In this document: positions 1 through 6,555 of the stretch, piece by piece
Layout: each line of letters begins with the position of its first letter
Position numbering within the stretch: position 1 is the first letter of the stretch
Origin: GCA-002694895 sp964436345
GTDB lineage: Bacteria > Chloroflexota > Dehalococcoidia > Lucifugimonadales > GCA-002694895
Assembly (NCBI GenBank): GCA_964436345.1
Contig: CAYTCC010000065.1
Location: forward strand, 1 to 8,167
Length of the DNA stretch: 8,167 bases
Direction of reading: 5' to 3'
Position numbers and translations under genes: made by a program
The notes under the pieces: model-generated
The model's input: only the letters and a program-made list of their open reading frames with translations
Database searches by the model: none
Told to the model about the DNA's origin: nothing

Positions 1-1271
1 TGGTCATTGCTATGAAATTTTATCTCATCATTCCATTCTTTAAATATAACTTTTACATTTTCAAAAAATGATCTTTCATTAATTTTGTTTGCTGGAATAG
101 CCATGGTTGGAGCACTTATAAAATCATATTCTTCAAAAATTGATTCTACGTAAGCTCTGTATTCATATAATCTAGCAAGTGCTCTTACATAATCGTCTGC
201 TCTGACATCTTTTCCTCTTAAAATTGTATTATAAACATGAGGCATAAAAGCATCAGGATCTTTTTTTAGTAACTCTTCACCACCAGATGCATACCTTGAA
301 GCAAATCCAAGTACTTTCATTATAGGTTCTTCTAGTTCATCTAAATCGAAAGTAAAATCAAAAGGTTCTACTTTCGCTCCCAATTCTTCAAATACTTTCA
401 CTGCGTTTTGGGTATTGGTTTTAACATCAGGGTGAATTGGCCTGCAACCAAAATCTTGAGACCAAGCGATCTTCTTACCTGAGATACCTTTTTCTATATT
501 TGATATAAAATCAGGAGGTGCAGTCTGTATAGTCCCCGACTCAGCATCTGGATGAGGTCCAGCCATAGCCTGCATCATAATTGCACTATCAATAACATAT
601 CTACTCATTGGCCCCATACATGAAAAATTAACAGGGTGCCAGCTTGATGGACCTGCATATCTTCTAGGAATTCTGCCCTGTGTACCTTTAATACCATATA
701 TTCCACAGAAAGAAGATGGAATTCTAATAGAACCACCTCCATCTGAACCCTGTGCAACAGGTGTAACTCCTGATGCAACTGAAGCGCCTGTCCCACCACT
801 TGAACCCCCTGCAGTATGATTCAAATTCCAAGGATTTCGACAATCATCTCCTAATTTGTTTTCTGTAGTTCCACTTGATCCTGCTTCAGGTACATTTGTT
901 TTACCTAAAATTATTCCATCATGTTCTTTTATTCTTTCCACACCAATTTGATCTATATCAGAAATTTCATCTTTGCTTGGTAAAGAACCTTTTGTTGTAA
1001 TCATATCTTTAACCGGCTCTAGATCTTTTATTGAGGTAGGAATTCCTGCCATCAAACCTAAAGATTCTCCGTTGATTATTTTTTGTTCAACTTTTTTTGC
1101 ATCATTAATTGCCATTTCAGGATATACATTTAAAAATGCATTTGTTTTATTATTAGTTTCTTCTATCCTTTCCAACGCCATTTCTGCTAGTTCAACTGGA
1201 GATAATTCTTTAGTTGTAATTAATTTTTTAATTTCAACTAATGATTGATATAAAATTTCTTTATCATTCAT
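1..1271 (-). CDS. Amidase-signature (AS) family hydrolase, C-terminus cut by window edge
   Basis: This gene reads leftward from ATG 1269-1271 and stays open to base 1, giving 423 codons; AS enzymes are usually 450-500 residues, so roughly the last 50 are missing. The Ser-cisSer-Lys triad is complete: Lys82 in GIPTSIKDL, Ser157 in AGGSSGG, and nucleophile Ser181 in the GSDGGGSIRIPSSFCG block. The 75-residue (Lys to cis-Ser) and 24-residue (cis-Ser to Ser) spacings match the family. The late APTMAIPA segment (about 395-402) fits the conserved C-terminal strand. Such enzymes hydrolyse amides to acid plus ammonia or amine in the cytoplasm. The substrate cannot be read from the sequence: aryl or indole acetamides, short amides and cyclic oligoamides all occur in the family. 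GatA is less likely, since no gatB or gatC is adjacent. The start follows a GGAG site with 5 bases between, and an in-frame TAA lies upstream with no other ATG between. Confidence 0.93.
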   Translation of the reverse strand, partial: MNDKEILYQSLVEIKKLITTKELSPVELAEMALERIEETNNKTNAFLNVYPEMAINDAKKVEQKIINGESLGLMAGIPTSIKDLEPVKDMITTKGSLPSKDEISDIDQIGVERIKEHDGIILGKTNVPEAGSSGTTENKLGDDCRNPWNLNHTAGGSSGGTGASVASGVTPVAQGSDGGGSIRIPSSFCGIYGIKGTQGRIPRRYAGPSSWHPVNFSCMGPMSRYVIDSAIMMQAMAGPHPDAESGTIQTAPPDFISNIEKGISGKKIAWSQDFGCRPIHPDVKTNTQNAVKVFEELGAKVEPFDFTFDLDELEEPIMKVLGFASRYASGGEELLKKDPDAFMPHVYNTILRGKDVRADDYVRALARLYEYRAYVESIFEEYDFISAPTMAIPANKINERSFFENVKVIFKEWNDEIKFHSND

Positions 1272-1388
1272 TTTGGCTCCAATATTTGCTTTAAATAATA
1301 ATCTTTAATAGTTTCATCATACAACAAATATACAGGGATCATATGCTCAAAAAATCATATAATATATTTATATCAACTACTAAATAAA
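1272..1388. promoter_or_regulatory. Divergent promoter region between amidase and ogt
   Basis: These 117 bases separate two divergent units and must hold both promoters. On the plus strand a perfect TATAAT lies at 1358-1363, 25 bases before the ogt ATG, implying a 5' leader of about 19 bases. No convincing -35 is seen 16-18 bases upstream. On the minus strand TATGAT and TATATT hexamers occur upstream of the amidase, but none is well placed relative to a -35. No operator palindrome or RNA structure stands out. Confidence 0.4.
1277..1280 (-). promoter_or_regulatory. Shine-Dalgarno GGAG of the amidase
   Basis: On the minus strand GGAG lies 5 bases before ATG 1271. It supports that start and is the only clear ribosome-binding site among the eight genes of the window. 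Confidence 0.6.
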
Positions 1389-1877
1389 ATGAACAGTTAT
1401 TACTATCAAATTAATTCTCCTATTGGTCCTTTACATTTAGCAGCAACTAGCAAAGCACTGACAGCAATACATCATAGTTTTGAAAGATTAAAAAATTGGA
1501 ATAAAAATGATGTGATTTTTAAAAATGAAAAAAATATTATTATTGAAAAAACAATTTTACAATTAACTGAATATTTTGATGGGAAAAGAAAAAAGTTTAA
1601 CATCCCCCTAGAATTATCAGGAACGAATTTTCAACTAAAAGCTTGGGAAGCACTAAAAAAAATACCCTATGCCAAAACTGTAAGTTATTCAGATCAGGCA
1701 AAACTCATAGAAAATCCAAAAGCTTCAAGAGCTATTGGAAATGCAAATAATGCAAACCCAATAAGTATAATTGTCCCTTGCCATAGAGTAATAGGAAAAT
1801 CAGGAAAACTTGTTGGTTATGGAGGTGGGCTAGGCAGAAAAGATTATTTATTGGAATTAGAACAAAAAAATGATTAA
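1389..1877 (+). CDS. ogt: Methylated-DNA--[protein]-cysteine S-methyltransferase
   Basis: A suicide DNA-repair protein that transfers the alkyl group from O6-alkylguanine (and O4-alkylthymine) to its own cysteine. The signature IVPCHRVIG is intact, with acceptor Cys131. The winged-helix DNA-binding region (about 95-125) carries Tyr100 in TVSYSDQ, the Arg114 finger in ASRAIGNAN and the following Asn118, all in expected places before NP and the PCHRV motif. At 162 residues it is a standalone Ogt/AGT type: it has no Ada zinc domain and no AraC domain, so it should not itself act as the adaptive-response regulator. The start ATG has no Shine-Dalgarno; the preceding bases are all A and T. Its last 8 bases overlap the start of the next gene, so the two are probably co-transcribed and translationally coupled. 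Identification is secure; the choice between the names ogt and mgt is convention. Confidence 0.95.
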   Translation: MNSYYYQINSPIGPLHLAATSKALTAIHHSFERLKNWNKNDVIFKNEKNIIIEKTILQLTEYFDGKRKKFNIPLELSGTNFQLKAWEALKKIPYAKTVSYSDQAKLIENPKASRAIGNANNANPISIIVPCHRVIGKSGKLVGYGGGLGRKDYLLELEQKND

Positions 1878-2655
1878 ATTTGATAGTCAACCTCCTATGA
1901 GCCTTGCTGCAGATGCTTGGGCTGAGTCTGTATTAATCAAATCAGATAAATATAGAAATAAAAAAATTTCAAACTTTTTCCAGTATGGGCCTGATAAAGC
2001 ACAAAGGATTTATACACTGCCAAAAAAAATAGATATTAATAATATTTTTTTATTCAATATTCATGGAGGAGCTTGGGAATTTGGATATCCTGAATGGATG
2101 TTATTCACATATGAATATTTTAAAAATTACAATTTAAATCTAGTAGTTCCAGGATATAGATTAGCTCCAAAATCAAAATTTAAGGAACAAATAGAAGATA
2201 TAAATAAAAGTATAAATTTTATTAAAAAACAATACAGCCAAAATATAAATATAATTCTTGCAGGGCATAGTGCAGGTGCTCATCTTGCTTATTATGCTAG
2301 CAAATATCATCAGATAAATGGATTAATCCTATCAAGCGGTGTTTATGATTTAACACAATATACAAAAAAGTATGTTGATCAAATAACCAATAAAAGATTT
2401 TCTTCTAAATCTATAAGTCCAATATTTGATGATGAAAAAATCAAAATACCTATTCTTTTAACTTATACTGATCTAGAAGAACAAATTTATATTGATCAAT
2501 CAAAAAACTTTTATTCAAAAATAAAAGATAACAACAATAACAATATGACACATGTTTTTAAGGGTATTGATCATTATCACGAACCTAATGCAATGAACAA
2601 AAACAATAAATCCTGGGATAAAACATTTAGTGACTGGTTACAAAGCTTAGCTTAA
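1870..2655 (+). CDS. Alpha/beta hydrolase, arylformamidase (kynurenine formamidase)-like
   Basis: A 261-residue serine hydrolase of the esterase/lipase superfamily. The oxyanion-hole motif HGGAW (65-69) and nucleophile elbow GHSAGAH with Ser134 are clear. The probable acid is Asp201 in YTDLEEQ and the probable base His235 in GIDHYH; their 34-residue spacing resembles that of eukaryotic kynurenine formamidases. The YGPDKAQRIY segment (39-48) before the first strand also resembles arylformamidase-like proteins. It has no signal peptide, so it should be cytosolic. Members cleave N-formylkynurenine or other small formamides and esters; no other kynurenine-pathway gene is visible here, so the substrate is open. 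The ATG lies inside the end of ogt (ATGATTAA overlap), indicating coupling; Met10 is a possible alternative start. A run of five Asn (221-225) lies in a probable surface loop. The 3' end overlaps the convergent monooxygenase gene by 9 bp. Confidence 0.88.
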   Translation: MIKFDSQPPMSLAADAWAESVLIKSDKYRNKKISNFFQYGPDKAQRIYTLPKKIDINNIFLFNIHGGAWEFGYPEWMLFTYEYFKNYNLNLVVPGYRLAPKSKFKEQIEDINKSINFIKKQYSQNINIILAGHSAGAHLAYYASKYHQINGLILSSGVYDLTQYTKKYVDQITNKRFSSKSISPIFDDEKIKIPILLTYTDLEEQIYIDQSKNFYSKIKDNNNNNMTHVFKGIDHYHEPNAMNKNNKSWDKTFSDWLQSLA

Positions 2656-4434
2656 ATGATTTACTTTTGGTATGCCGTATACTTCAAAAGGAATATTCTC
2701 ATACCTAGTTTTAAGCTGAAGGCTTAAATATTTCGAGTAGTGCCTTGATTGTGCAAGGTTGCCCCCGTGAAACCATAATGCTTCCTGATGAGTAGGCTTC
2801 CACATATTTCTTAACTCACCTTCCCAAGGTCCGGGATCATTTTTTGTCCCTGAGCCAAGCCCCCAACATTTACCAACCTTATCTGCTACTTCCTGTGAAA
2901 TGAGTTTGGCTGCCCATCCATTCATGGATCCATACCCTGTTGCAAATACAACTAAATCTGCATCAATTTCCTTACCATTACTTAATACAATTGAATTTTC
3001 TTTAAATTCTTCTACTTCTGAAGGACTCTCTAATTTTATTTCTCCATTAATAATAAGGTCAGAACCCCCCACATCTATATAATAACCCGAGCCTCGCCTA
3101 AGATATTTAACAGATAATCCTGATTCATCTTCACCCCAATCAAACATAAATCCACTTTTCTCTAATTTTGTATAAAATTGTTTGTCTATATCCTTTAATT
3201 TTTTTACAGTTTTTTGCCCGTCAACGTGTATTAATTTATAGGGAGTTGAAGCAACAGTTATGTCAGCAATGTTTGTTGTAATTCCTGCTTGGGTAGCGTT
3301 TTCAGAATAAATTCCATTACTGGATAATTCTGTTAATGTTTTAGATTTTGCGACTGTAGTAGCTGATCTTTGAATCATAGTAACATTGGCTGCGCCTTGT
3401 TCCCATAATTCGGCAGCTATGTCATGAGCTGAATTATTAGACCCAATAATAACTGTATTCTTTCCTCGATATTCAATTCCATTTTTAAATCCGCTTGAAT
3501 GACAATAATTACCCTTGAATTTGTCGATATTTTTCATATCTGGGAATTGCGGTATACCAGACATACCTGTTGCTAAAATCAAATGCTTAGGAGTTAATTT
3601 TATCTCTTGTCCTTCTCTGTCAGTAATGACTTCCCATGTTTGCTTTTTCTGATCATAAGATGCATTTAAACATTCTGTAGATCCCCAATAATTTATTTCC
3701 ATTATTTTCGTATACATTTCGAGCCAGTCTCCAATTTTATCCTTAGGAGAAAATATAGGCCAGTGATCCGGAAAAGGTAAATAAGGCATATGATCATACC
3801 AAACTGTATCGTGCAGACATAATGAATGATATCTATTTCTCCAAGAATCTCCAGGGTTCTGATTTTTATCTATAACTATAGTTGGAACATTCAATTGTCT
3901 TAATCTTGCTGCTAATGCTATTCCCCCCTGCCCTCCTCCAACTATCAGGCAATATGGGTTTTTATTTTCTTCAAGATTTTGTATTTCAATATTTCTCTTT
4001 TCAAGCCAATTTTTACGATCTTTAAAAAAACCAAATTCAGTACCTAATTCTCTTTTATACTCTTTATTTTCTTCATAGCCTTTTAATTCTTCGGTAAGAG
4101 TTAATAAGGTTTTACATTTACCATTTGTTAATCTAATATGGCCTATACATTTTGAAGTTAAAGTTTCAAATGTAAACCGGGCTTCTTGAACATCACCACT
4201 ATCAGCTAACATTTCTTGGATCTGAAAATTTTCAGGATTAATCTTATCAATAGTATTATTTAACATTAAAGAAATATCTTCCCTTGATTCTAAAGTAATG
4301 ATATTCCAGGTAAAAGAAATTAAATCTCTCCAATAAGTTTTTGTATCAAATAAGTCTAAAATTCCATCAATATCTTTTTCTTTTAGTGATTTCTCAAATT
4401 TTACTAACCAATCATTTATCACTTGAGTTTCCAT
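2647..4434 (-). CDS. NTF2/SnoaL-FMO fusion: flavin-containing (YUCCA-like) monooxygenase
   Basis: A 595-residue class B flavoprotein monooxygenase that would use NADPH, FAD and O2 to oxygenate a nucleophilic N, S or carbonyl substrate. Residues 1 to about 120 look like an NTF2/SnoaL-like fold (YWRDLISFTW at 34-43). The FAD Rossmann motif GGGQGG is at 166-171, followed by Asp189 and the GDSWRNRYHSLCLHD segment. The FMO fingerprint FxGxxxHxxxF is at 306-316; its final Phe instead of Trp argues against a Baeyer-Villiger enzyme. The NADP motif is GSNNSA at 331-336, and ATGY is at 498-501. Bacterial homologues of this two-domain length are known, while plant YUCCA enzymes and Tmm are only about 400-450 residues. 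The substrate is unknown; indole-3-pyruvate and small amines are possibilities. No Shine-Dalgarno precedes the ATG. The gene diverges from the SDR across 33 bp and its 3' end overlaps the hydrolase gene. Confidence 0.92.
   Translation of the reverse strand: METQVINDWLVKFEKSLKEKDIDGILDLFDTKTYWRDLISFTWNIITLESREDISLMLNNTIDKINPENFQIQEMLADSGDVQEARFTFETLTSKCIGHIRLTNGKCKTLLTLTEELKGYEENKEYKRELGTEFGFFKDRKNWLEKRNIEIQNLEENKNPYCLIVGGGQGGIALAARLRQLNVPTIVIDKNQNPGDSWRNRYHSLCLHDTVWYDHMPYLPFPDHWPIFSPKDKIGDWLEMYTKIMEINYWGSTECLNASYDQKKQTWEVITDREGQEIKLTPKHLILATGMSGIPQFPDMKNIDKFKGNYCHSSGFKNGIEYRGKNTVIIGSNNSAHDIAAELWEQGAANVTMIQRSATTVAKSKTLTELSSNGIYSENATQAGITTNIADITVASTPYKLIHVDGQKTVKKLKDIDKQFYTKLEKSGFMFDWGEDESGLSVKYLRRGSGYYIDVGGSDLIINGEIKLESPSEVEEFKENSIVLSNGKEIDADLVVFATGYGSMNGWAAKLISQEVADKVGKCWGLGSGTKNDPGPWEGELRNMWKPTHQEALWFHGGNLAQSRHYSKYLSLQLKTRYENIPFEVYGIPKVNHLS
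2710..2728. repeat. Small inverted repeat inside the monooxygenase 3' end
   Basis: TTTAAGC and GCTTAAA form a perfect 7-bp stem around a 5-base loop (TGAAG). It lies 55 bases past the hydrolase stop codon and inside the opposing coding sequence. On the plus strand it could be a weak 3'-end hairpin for the ogt-hydrolase transcript, but the following bases are not a clean T run, and such a short AT-rich stem can arise by chance. Confidence 0.25.
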
Positions 4435-4456
4435 ATAAGTTATTTTAATTAATAGT

Positions 4457-4462
4457 TATAAT
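4457..4462 (+). promoter_or_regulatory. -10 box (TATAAT) of the SDR gene, probable leaderless start
   Basis: A perfect TATAAT ends only 5 bases before the SDR ATG at 4468. With usual spacing, transcription would begin at or within a base or two of the start codon, giving a leaderless mRNA. No Shine-Dalgarno and no recognisable -35 are seen. In such AT-rich DNA a chance hexamer is possible. Confidence 0.45.
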
Positions 4463-4463
4463 A
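4458..4463 (-). promoter_or_regulatory. Candidate -10 box (TATTAT) of the monooxygenase gene, overlapping the SDR -10
   Basis: Read on the minus strand, TATTAT occupies almost the same bases as the plus-strand TATAAT. It sits 23 bases before ATG 4434, implying a 5' leader of about 16 bases. The 33-base gap leaves little choice of promoter position outside the two coding regions. A TATTAA at 4449-4454 is an alternative. Confidence 0.3.
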
Positions 4464-4467
4464 AAGC

Positions 4468-5283
4468 ATGTCAACATATTATAAAAATTTCGATAATAAA
4501 ACAGCCATTATTACTGGAGGGGCAGGCGGATTAGGGGCAGGGATTGCAAAAATACTTGCTGAACAAGGCGCTAACATTTCGCTCATAGATATAGATTCCA
4601 ATAAATTGAAAGTAACAAATAATGAAATCTCTTGTTTTGGAACGAAAATTTCTTTATTCCATTGTGATGTTACAAATCAAAATGATGTTAAAAATACTAT
4701 TGATTTAATAGAAAAAAAAATGGGAAGTACAGATATTCTGGTTAATGCTGCAGGAGTAATAGGATCTGCAACCTTTGAAAAACCAAATGCATCTGAAATT
4801 AAAGACTGGGATTCAACTTATTCAATAAATGTCAGGGGAACATTTATTGTATCTGAAGAGGTTGCAAAAAAAATGCAAAAAAGAAATTATGGCAAAATTA
4901 TAAATATTTCATCACATGGTGGTAAATTTCCTAATTCAGATAATCCTGCTTACTCAGCATCAAAAGCAGCCGTAATAAATTTAACACAATCTCTTGCATT
5001 AAGATGGGCTGCAAATAACATAAATGTAAATGTACTTTGTCCCGGAAGTATATGGACTCCGATGTGGGAAAAAAATGCTCAGAAGACTATAAATAAGGAT
5101 AAAACAAAAAGAGATATGACTCCAAGAGAATTATTTCTTGAATATATAGAAAACAATTGCCCTCTTAAAAGAGAGCAGACCCCTGAAGACATTGGAAACG
5201 CAGTAGTATTTTTTGCTTCTGATAGTTCATCAAATATAACCGGACAATCTTTAAATATCAATGGTGGAACAATAATGGATTAA
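4468..5283 (+). CDS. Classical SDR family NAD(P)-dependent oxidoreductase
   Basis: A 271-residue short-chain dehydrogenase/reductase, typical length, interconverting an alcohol and a ketone. It has the glycine motif TGGAGGLG (16-23), the NAAG structural motif (93-96) and the catalytic tetrad Asn121, Ser149, Tyr162 (in AYSASK) and Lys166. Asp41 at the end of the second strand, with no basic residue following, favours NAD(H) over NADP(H). The CPGSIWTPMW segment (191-200) leads into the substrate-binding lid, and the C-terminal ITGQSLNINGG (257-267) is the usual SDR signature. It is cytosolic and probably a tetramer. FabG is unlikely, since there are no fatty-acid synthesis neighbours; a catabolic alcohol or polyol dehydrogenase is more plausible. 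Divergence from the monooxygenase across 33 bp suggests joint regulation, perhaps with one enzyme processing the product of the other. Its stop codon is 2 bp from that of the convergent oxidoreductase. Confidence 0.94.
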   Translation: MSTYYKNFDNKTAIITGGAGGLGAGIAKILAEQGANISLIDIDSNKLKVTNNEISCFGTKISLFHCDVTNQNDVKNTIDLIEKKMGSTDILVNAAGVIGSATFEKPNASEIKDWDSTYSINVRGTFIVSEEVAKKMQKRNYGKIINISSHGGKFPNSDNPAYSASKAAVINLTQSLALRWAANNINVNVLCPGSIWTPMWEKNAQKTINKDKTKRDMTPRELFLEYIENNCPLKREQTPEDIGNAVVFFASDSSSNITGQSLNINGGTIMD

Positions 5284-5285
5284 TC

Positions 5286-6488
5286 TTATCCAGATATCTG
5301 CATGAATCTTCCAGGATCTGCAGGATTCAAAATTTCAGGTATAAAATCAGAATCCACACATTCAGCAATATATTTTCCAGACATCGGCCCTTTTCCAAAT
5401 CCTGATGACGCTAACCCAGATACAATGTATAAATTTTTATAAGCTGGAATTTTACCAATTATAGGATCACCATCTAAAGAAAACGGCATATATCCAGCCC
5501 ATGTTCTATCTATAGATAATTTTGATAAAAAAGGTAATATTTCAGTTGCATGAGTTTTATTAGATTTAATCCCATTAAAATCAACTTTATTTTCAAATCC
5601 TAACATTTCTCTGTCACCACCAAAAATTACTTCACCATTTTTTCTTTGACGACCATATAAATGCCTTGTTTTTCTTTCACCGTTTATATGCGTTAATTCA
5701 GGAGGAGTATTAGCATCAGACCCATCATCATTATGCCAGTCATGTGATGATTCCAATGATGAAAAAATGTGGGATAATCTTGGAGATATCGGTTTAGTTG
5801 CCCACATCTGACCTCTGATTGGAATAATAGGGATTTCAAGATCTAACAATTTACCTAATTTATTACTCCACGCACCTGTAGCTAAAATAAGATTTTTACA
5901 GGAATAATTATCAAGAGAAGTTTGTAAATTATATGTATTATCTGTATCTTGCTCAATAATTCTAACTTCTTCGTTAATTTTTATTTTAACTCCCGATTTA
6001 GATGCCGCATCTGAAAATGCAATAGTTGATTTTACTGGATCTGCTTGTGCTTTAAGTGGATAAAATACAAATCCTAATAAGTTTTCAGAAATTTCAGGTT
6101 CTATCGAACGTGCTTCTCTTGTTGAAAGTATTTCTACATTTTTGCCATCTTTTTTCATCTGCATAACGTTATCCATAACAAAATCATATTGAGATTTAGT
6201 CTGAATTGCTGCTAGTGAACCAGATTGTCTAAATTCAATATCGTAATTTAAGTCTAATTGTAAAGATTTAAATATCTCAAGACTTCCATGCGTTAAATAT
6301 GAATTCAGATCAGGAATATTACTCCAACCTGTTGAACTAATTTGTCCCGCATTTAAACCTGATGCTCCAGAAGATATAGATTTTTGTTCAATAAGTAATA
6401 TTTTACTATCAGACTTTTTTGAAAGATGAAAAGCTGCAGAACTGCCAGCAATTCCGCCTCCTATAATAATAGTGTCAAATTCATTCAT
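5286..6488 (-). CDS. DAO-family FAD-dependent oxidoreductase (amine/amino-acid oxidase-like)
   Basis: A 400-residue flavoprotein of the D-amino-acid oxidase / glycine oxidase / sarcosine oxidase beta superfamily. It shows the N-terminal dinucleotide motif GGGIAG (10-15) with Glu34 at the end of the second strand, the SGASGLNAGQI flavin segment (40-50), AQADP at 147-151, the second FAD-contact motif ATGAWSN (203-209), and the C-terminal DGDPIIGKIP (339-348) and SGFGKGPMSGK (362-372) blocks. Family members oxidise the C-N bond of glycine, sarcosine, D-amino acids or related secondary amines, or act as dehydrogenases passing electrons onward. The C-terminal motif has no cysteine, so the covalent flavin attachment of monomeric sarcosine oxidases is unlikely. 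The stretch at about 235-280 (HDWHNDDGSDANTPPELTH) is polar and may be a substrate-domain insertion. No sarcosine oxidase alpha, gamma or delta gene is nearby, so it is probably a standalone enzyme. The ATG has no Shine-Dalgarno. Confidence 0.9.
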   Translation of the reverse strand: MNEFDTIIIGGGIAGSSAAFHLSKKSDSKILLIEQKSISSGASGLNAGQISSTGWSNIPDLNSYLTHGSLEIFKSLQLDLNYDIEFRQSGSLAAIQTKSQYDFVMDNVMQMKKDGKNVEILSTREARSIEPEISENLLGFVFYPLKAQADPVKSTIAFSDAASKSGVKIKINEEVRIIEQDTDNTYNLQTSLDNYSCKNLILATGAWSNKLGKLLDLEIPIIPIRGQMWATKPISPRLSHIFSSLESSHDWHNDDGSDANTPPELTHINGERKTRHLYGRQRKNGEVIFGGDREMLGFENKVDFNGIKSNKTHATEILPFLSKLSIDRTWAGYMPFSLDGDPIIGKIPAYKNLYIVSGLASSGFGKGPMSGKYIAECVDSDFIPEILNPADPGRFMQISG

Positions 6489-6555
6489 AATAATATAATT
6501 ATTTTAGTTCTAATAAATATACACTTATGGAATTAGAATAGATAGAATAGATGAC
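6489..6555. promoter_or_regulatory. Divergent promoter region between the DAO oxidoreductase and the lipoprotein
   Basis: These 67 bases must drive both flanking units. On the plus strand there is TATAAT at 6494-6499 (leader about 50 bases) and TAGAAT twice, at 6534-6539 and 6543-6548; the last would put the transcript start almost on ATG 6556. On the minus strand TAAAAT at 6501-6506 and TATATT at 6492-6497 are candidates for the oxidoreductase. No -35 boxes are convincing, so which hexamers are used cannot be decided. Confidence 0.35.
6535..6552 (+). repeat. Tandem 9-bp repeat (AGAATAGAT x2) just upstream of the lipoprotein start
   Basis: Two perfect head-to-tail copies, 6535-6543 and 6544-6552, end 3 bases before ATG 6556. 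Each copy, with its preceding T, carries a TAGAAT -10-like hexamer. This could be a slippage duplication or a short binding-site repeat. Confidence 0.6.

Noticed and set aside
605..799. 64-residue minus-strand open frame
   Set aside because: It is an out-of-frame shadow of the amidase, lying over its catalytic Ser157 to Ser181 region. Its Leu/Gln/His-rich composition resembles no family.
973..1248. 91-residue plus-strand open frame with hydrophobic stretches
   Set aside because: It is antisense to the well-conserved amidase N-terminus, has no promoter or ribosome site, and its hydrophobicity follows from the complement of Glu/Lys/Asn codons.
1..1271. Amidase as GatA (glutamyl-tRNA amidotransferase subunit A)
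   Set aside because: The AS core is shared, but no gatB or gatC gene adjoins the visible side. The residues around the nucleophile are generic AS, so a metabolic amidase is the safer call.
2900..3082. 60-residue plus-strand open frame
   Set aside because: It lies antisense inside the monooxygenase C-terminal region and has no independent support.
5079..5261. 60-residue minus-strand open frame
   Set aside because: It lies antisense inside the SDR gene, whose reading frame there is clearly conserved (ITGQSLNINGG).
5291..5329. Palindrome CAGATATCTG (5291-5300) and inverted repeat TGAATC/GATTCA (5303-5308, 5324-5329) near the SDR/DAO junction as a bidirectional terminator
   Set aside because: The stems are short, the pairing is broken by mismatches, and there is no T run. 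The bases are fully used as coding sequence for the oxidoreductase C-terminus.
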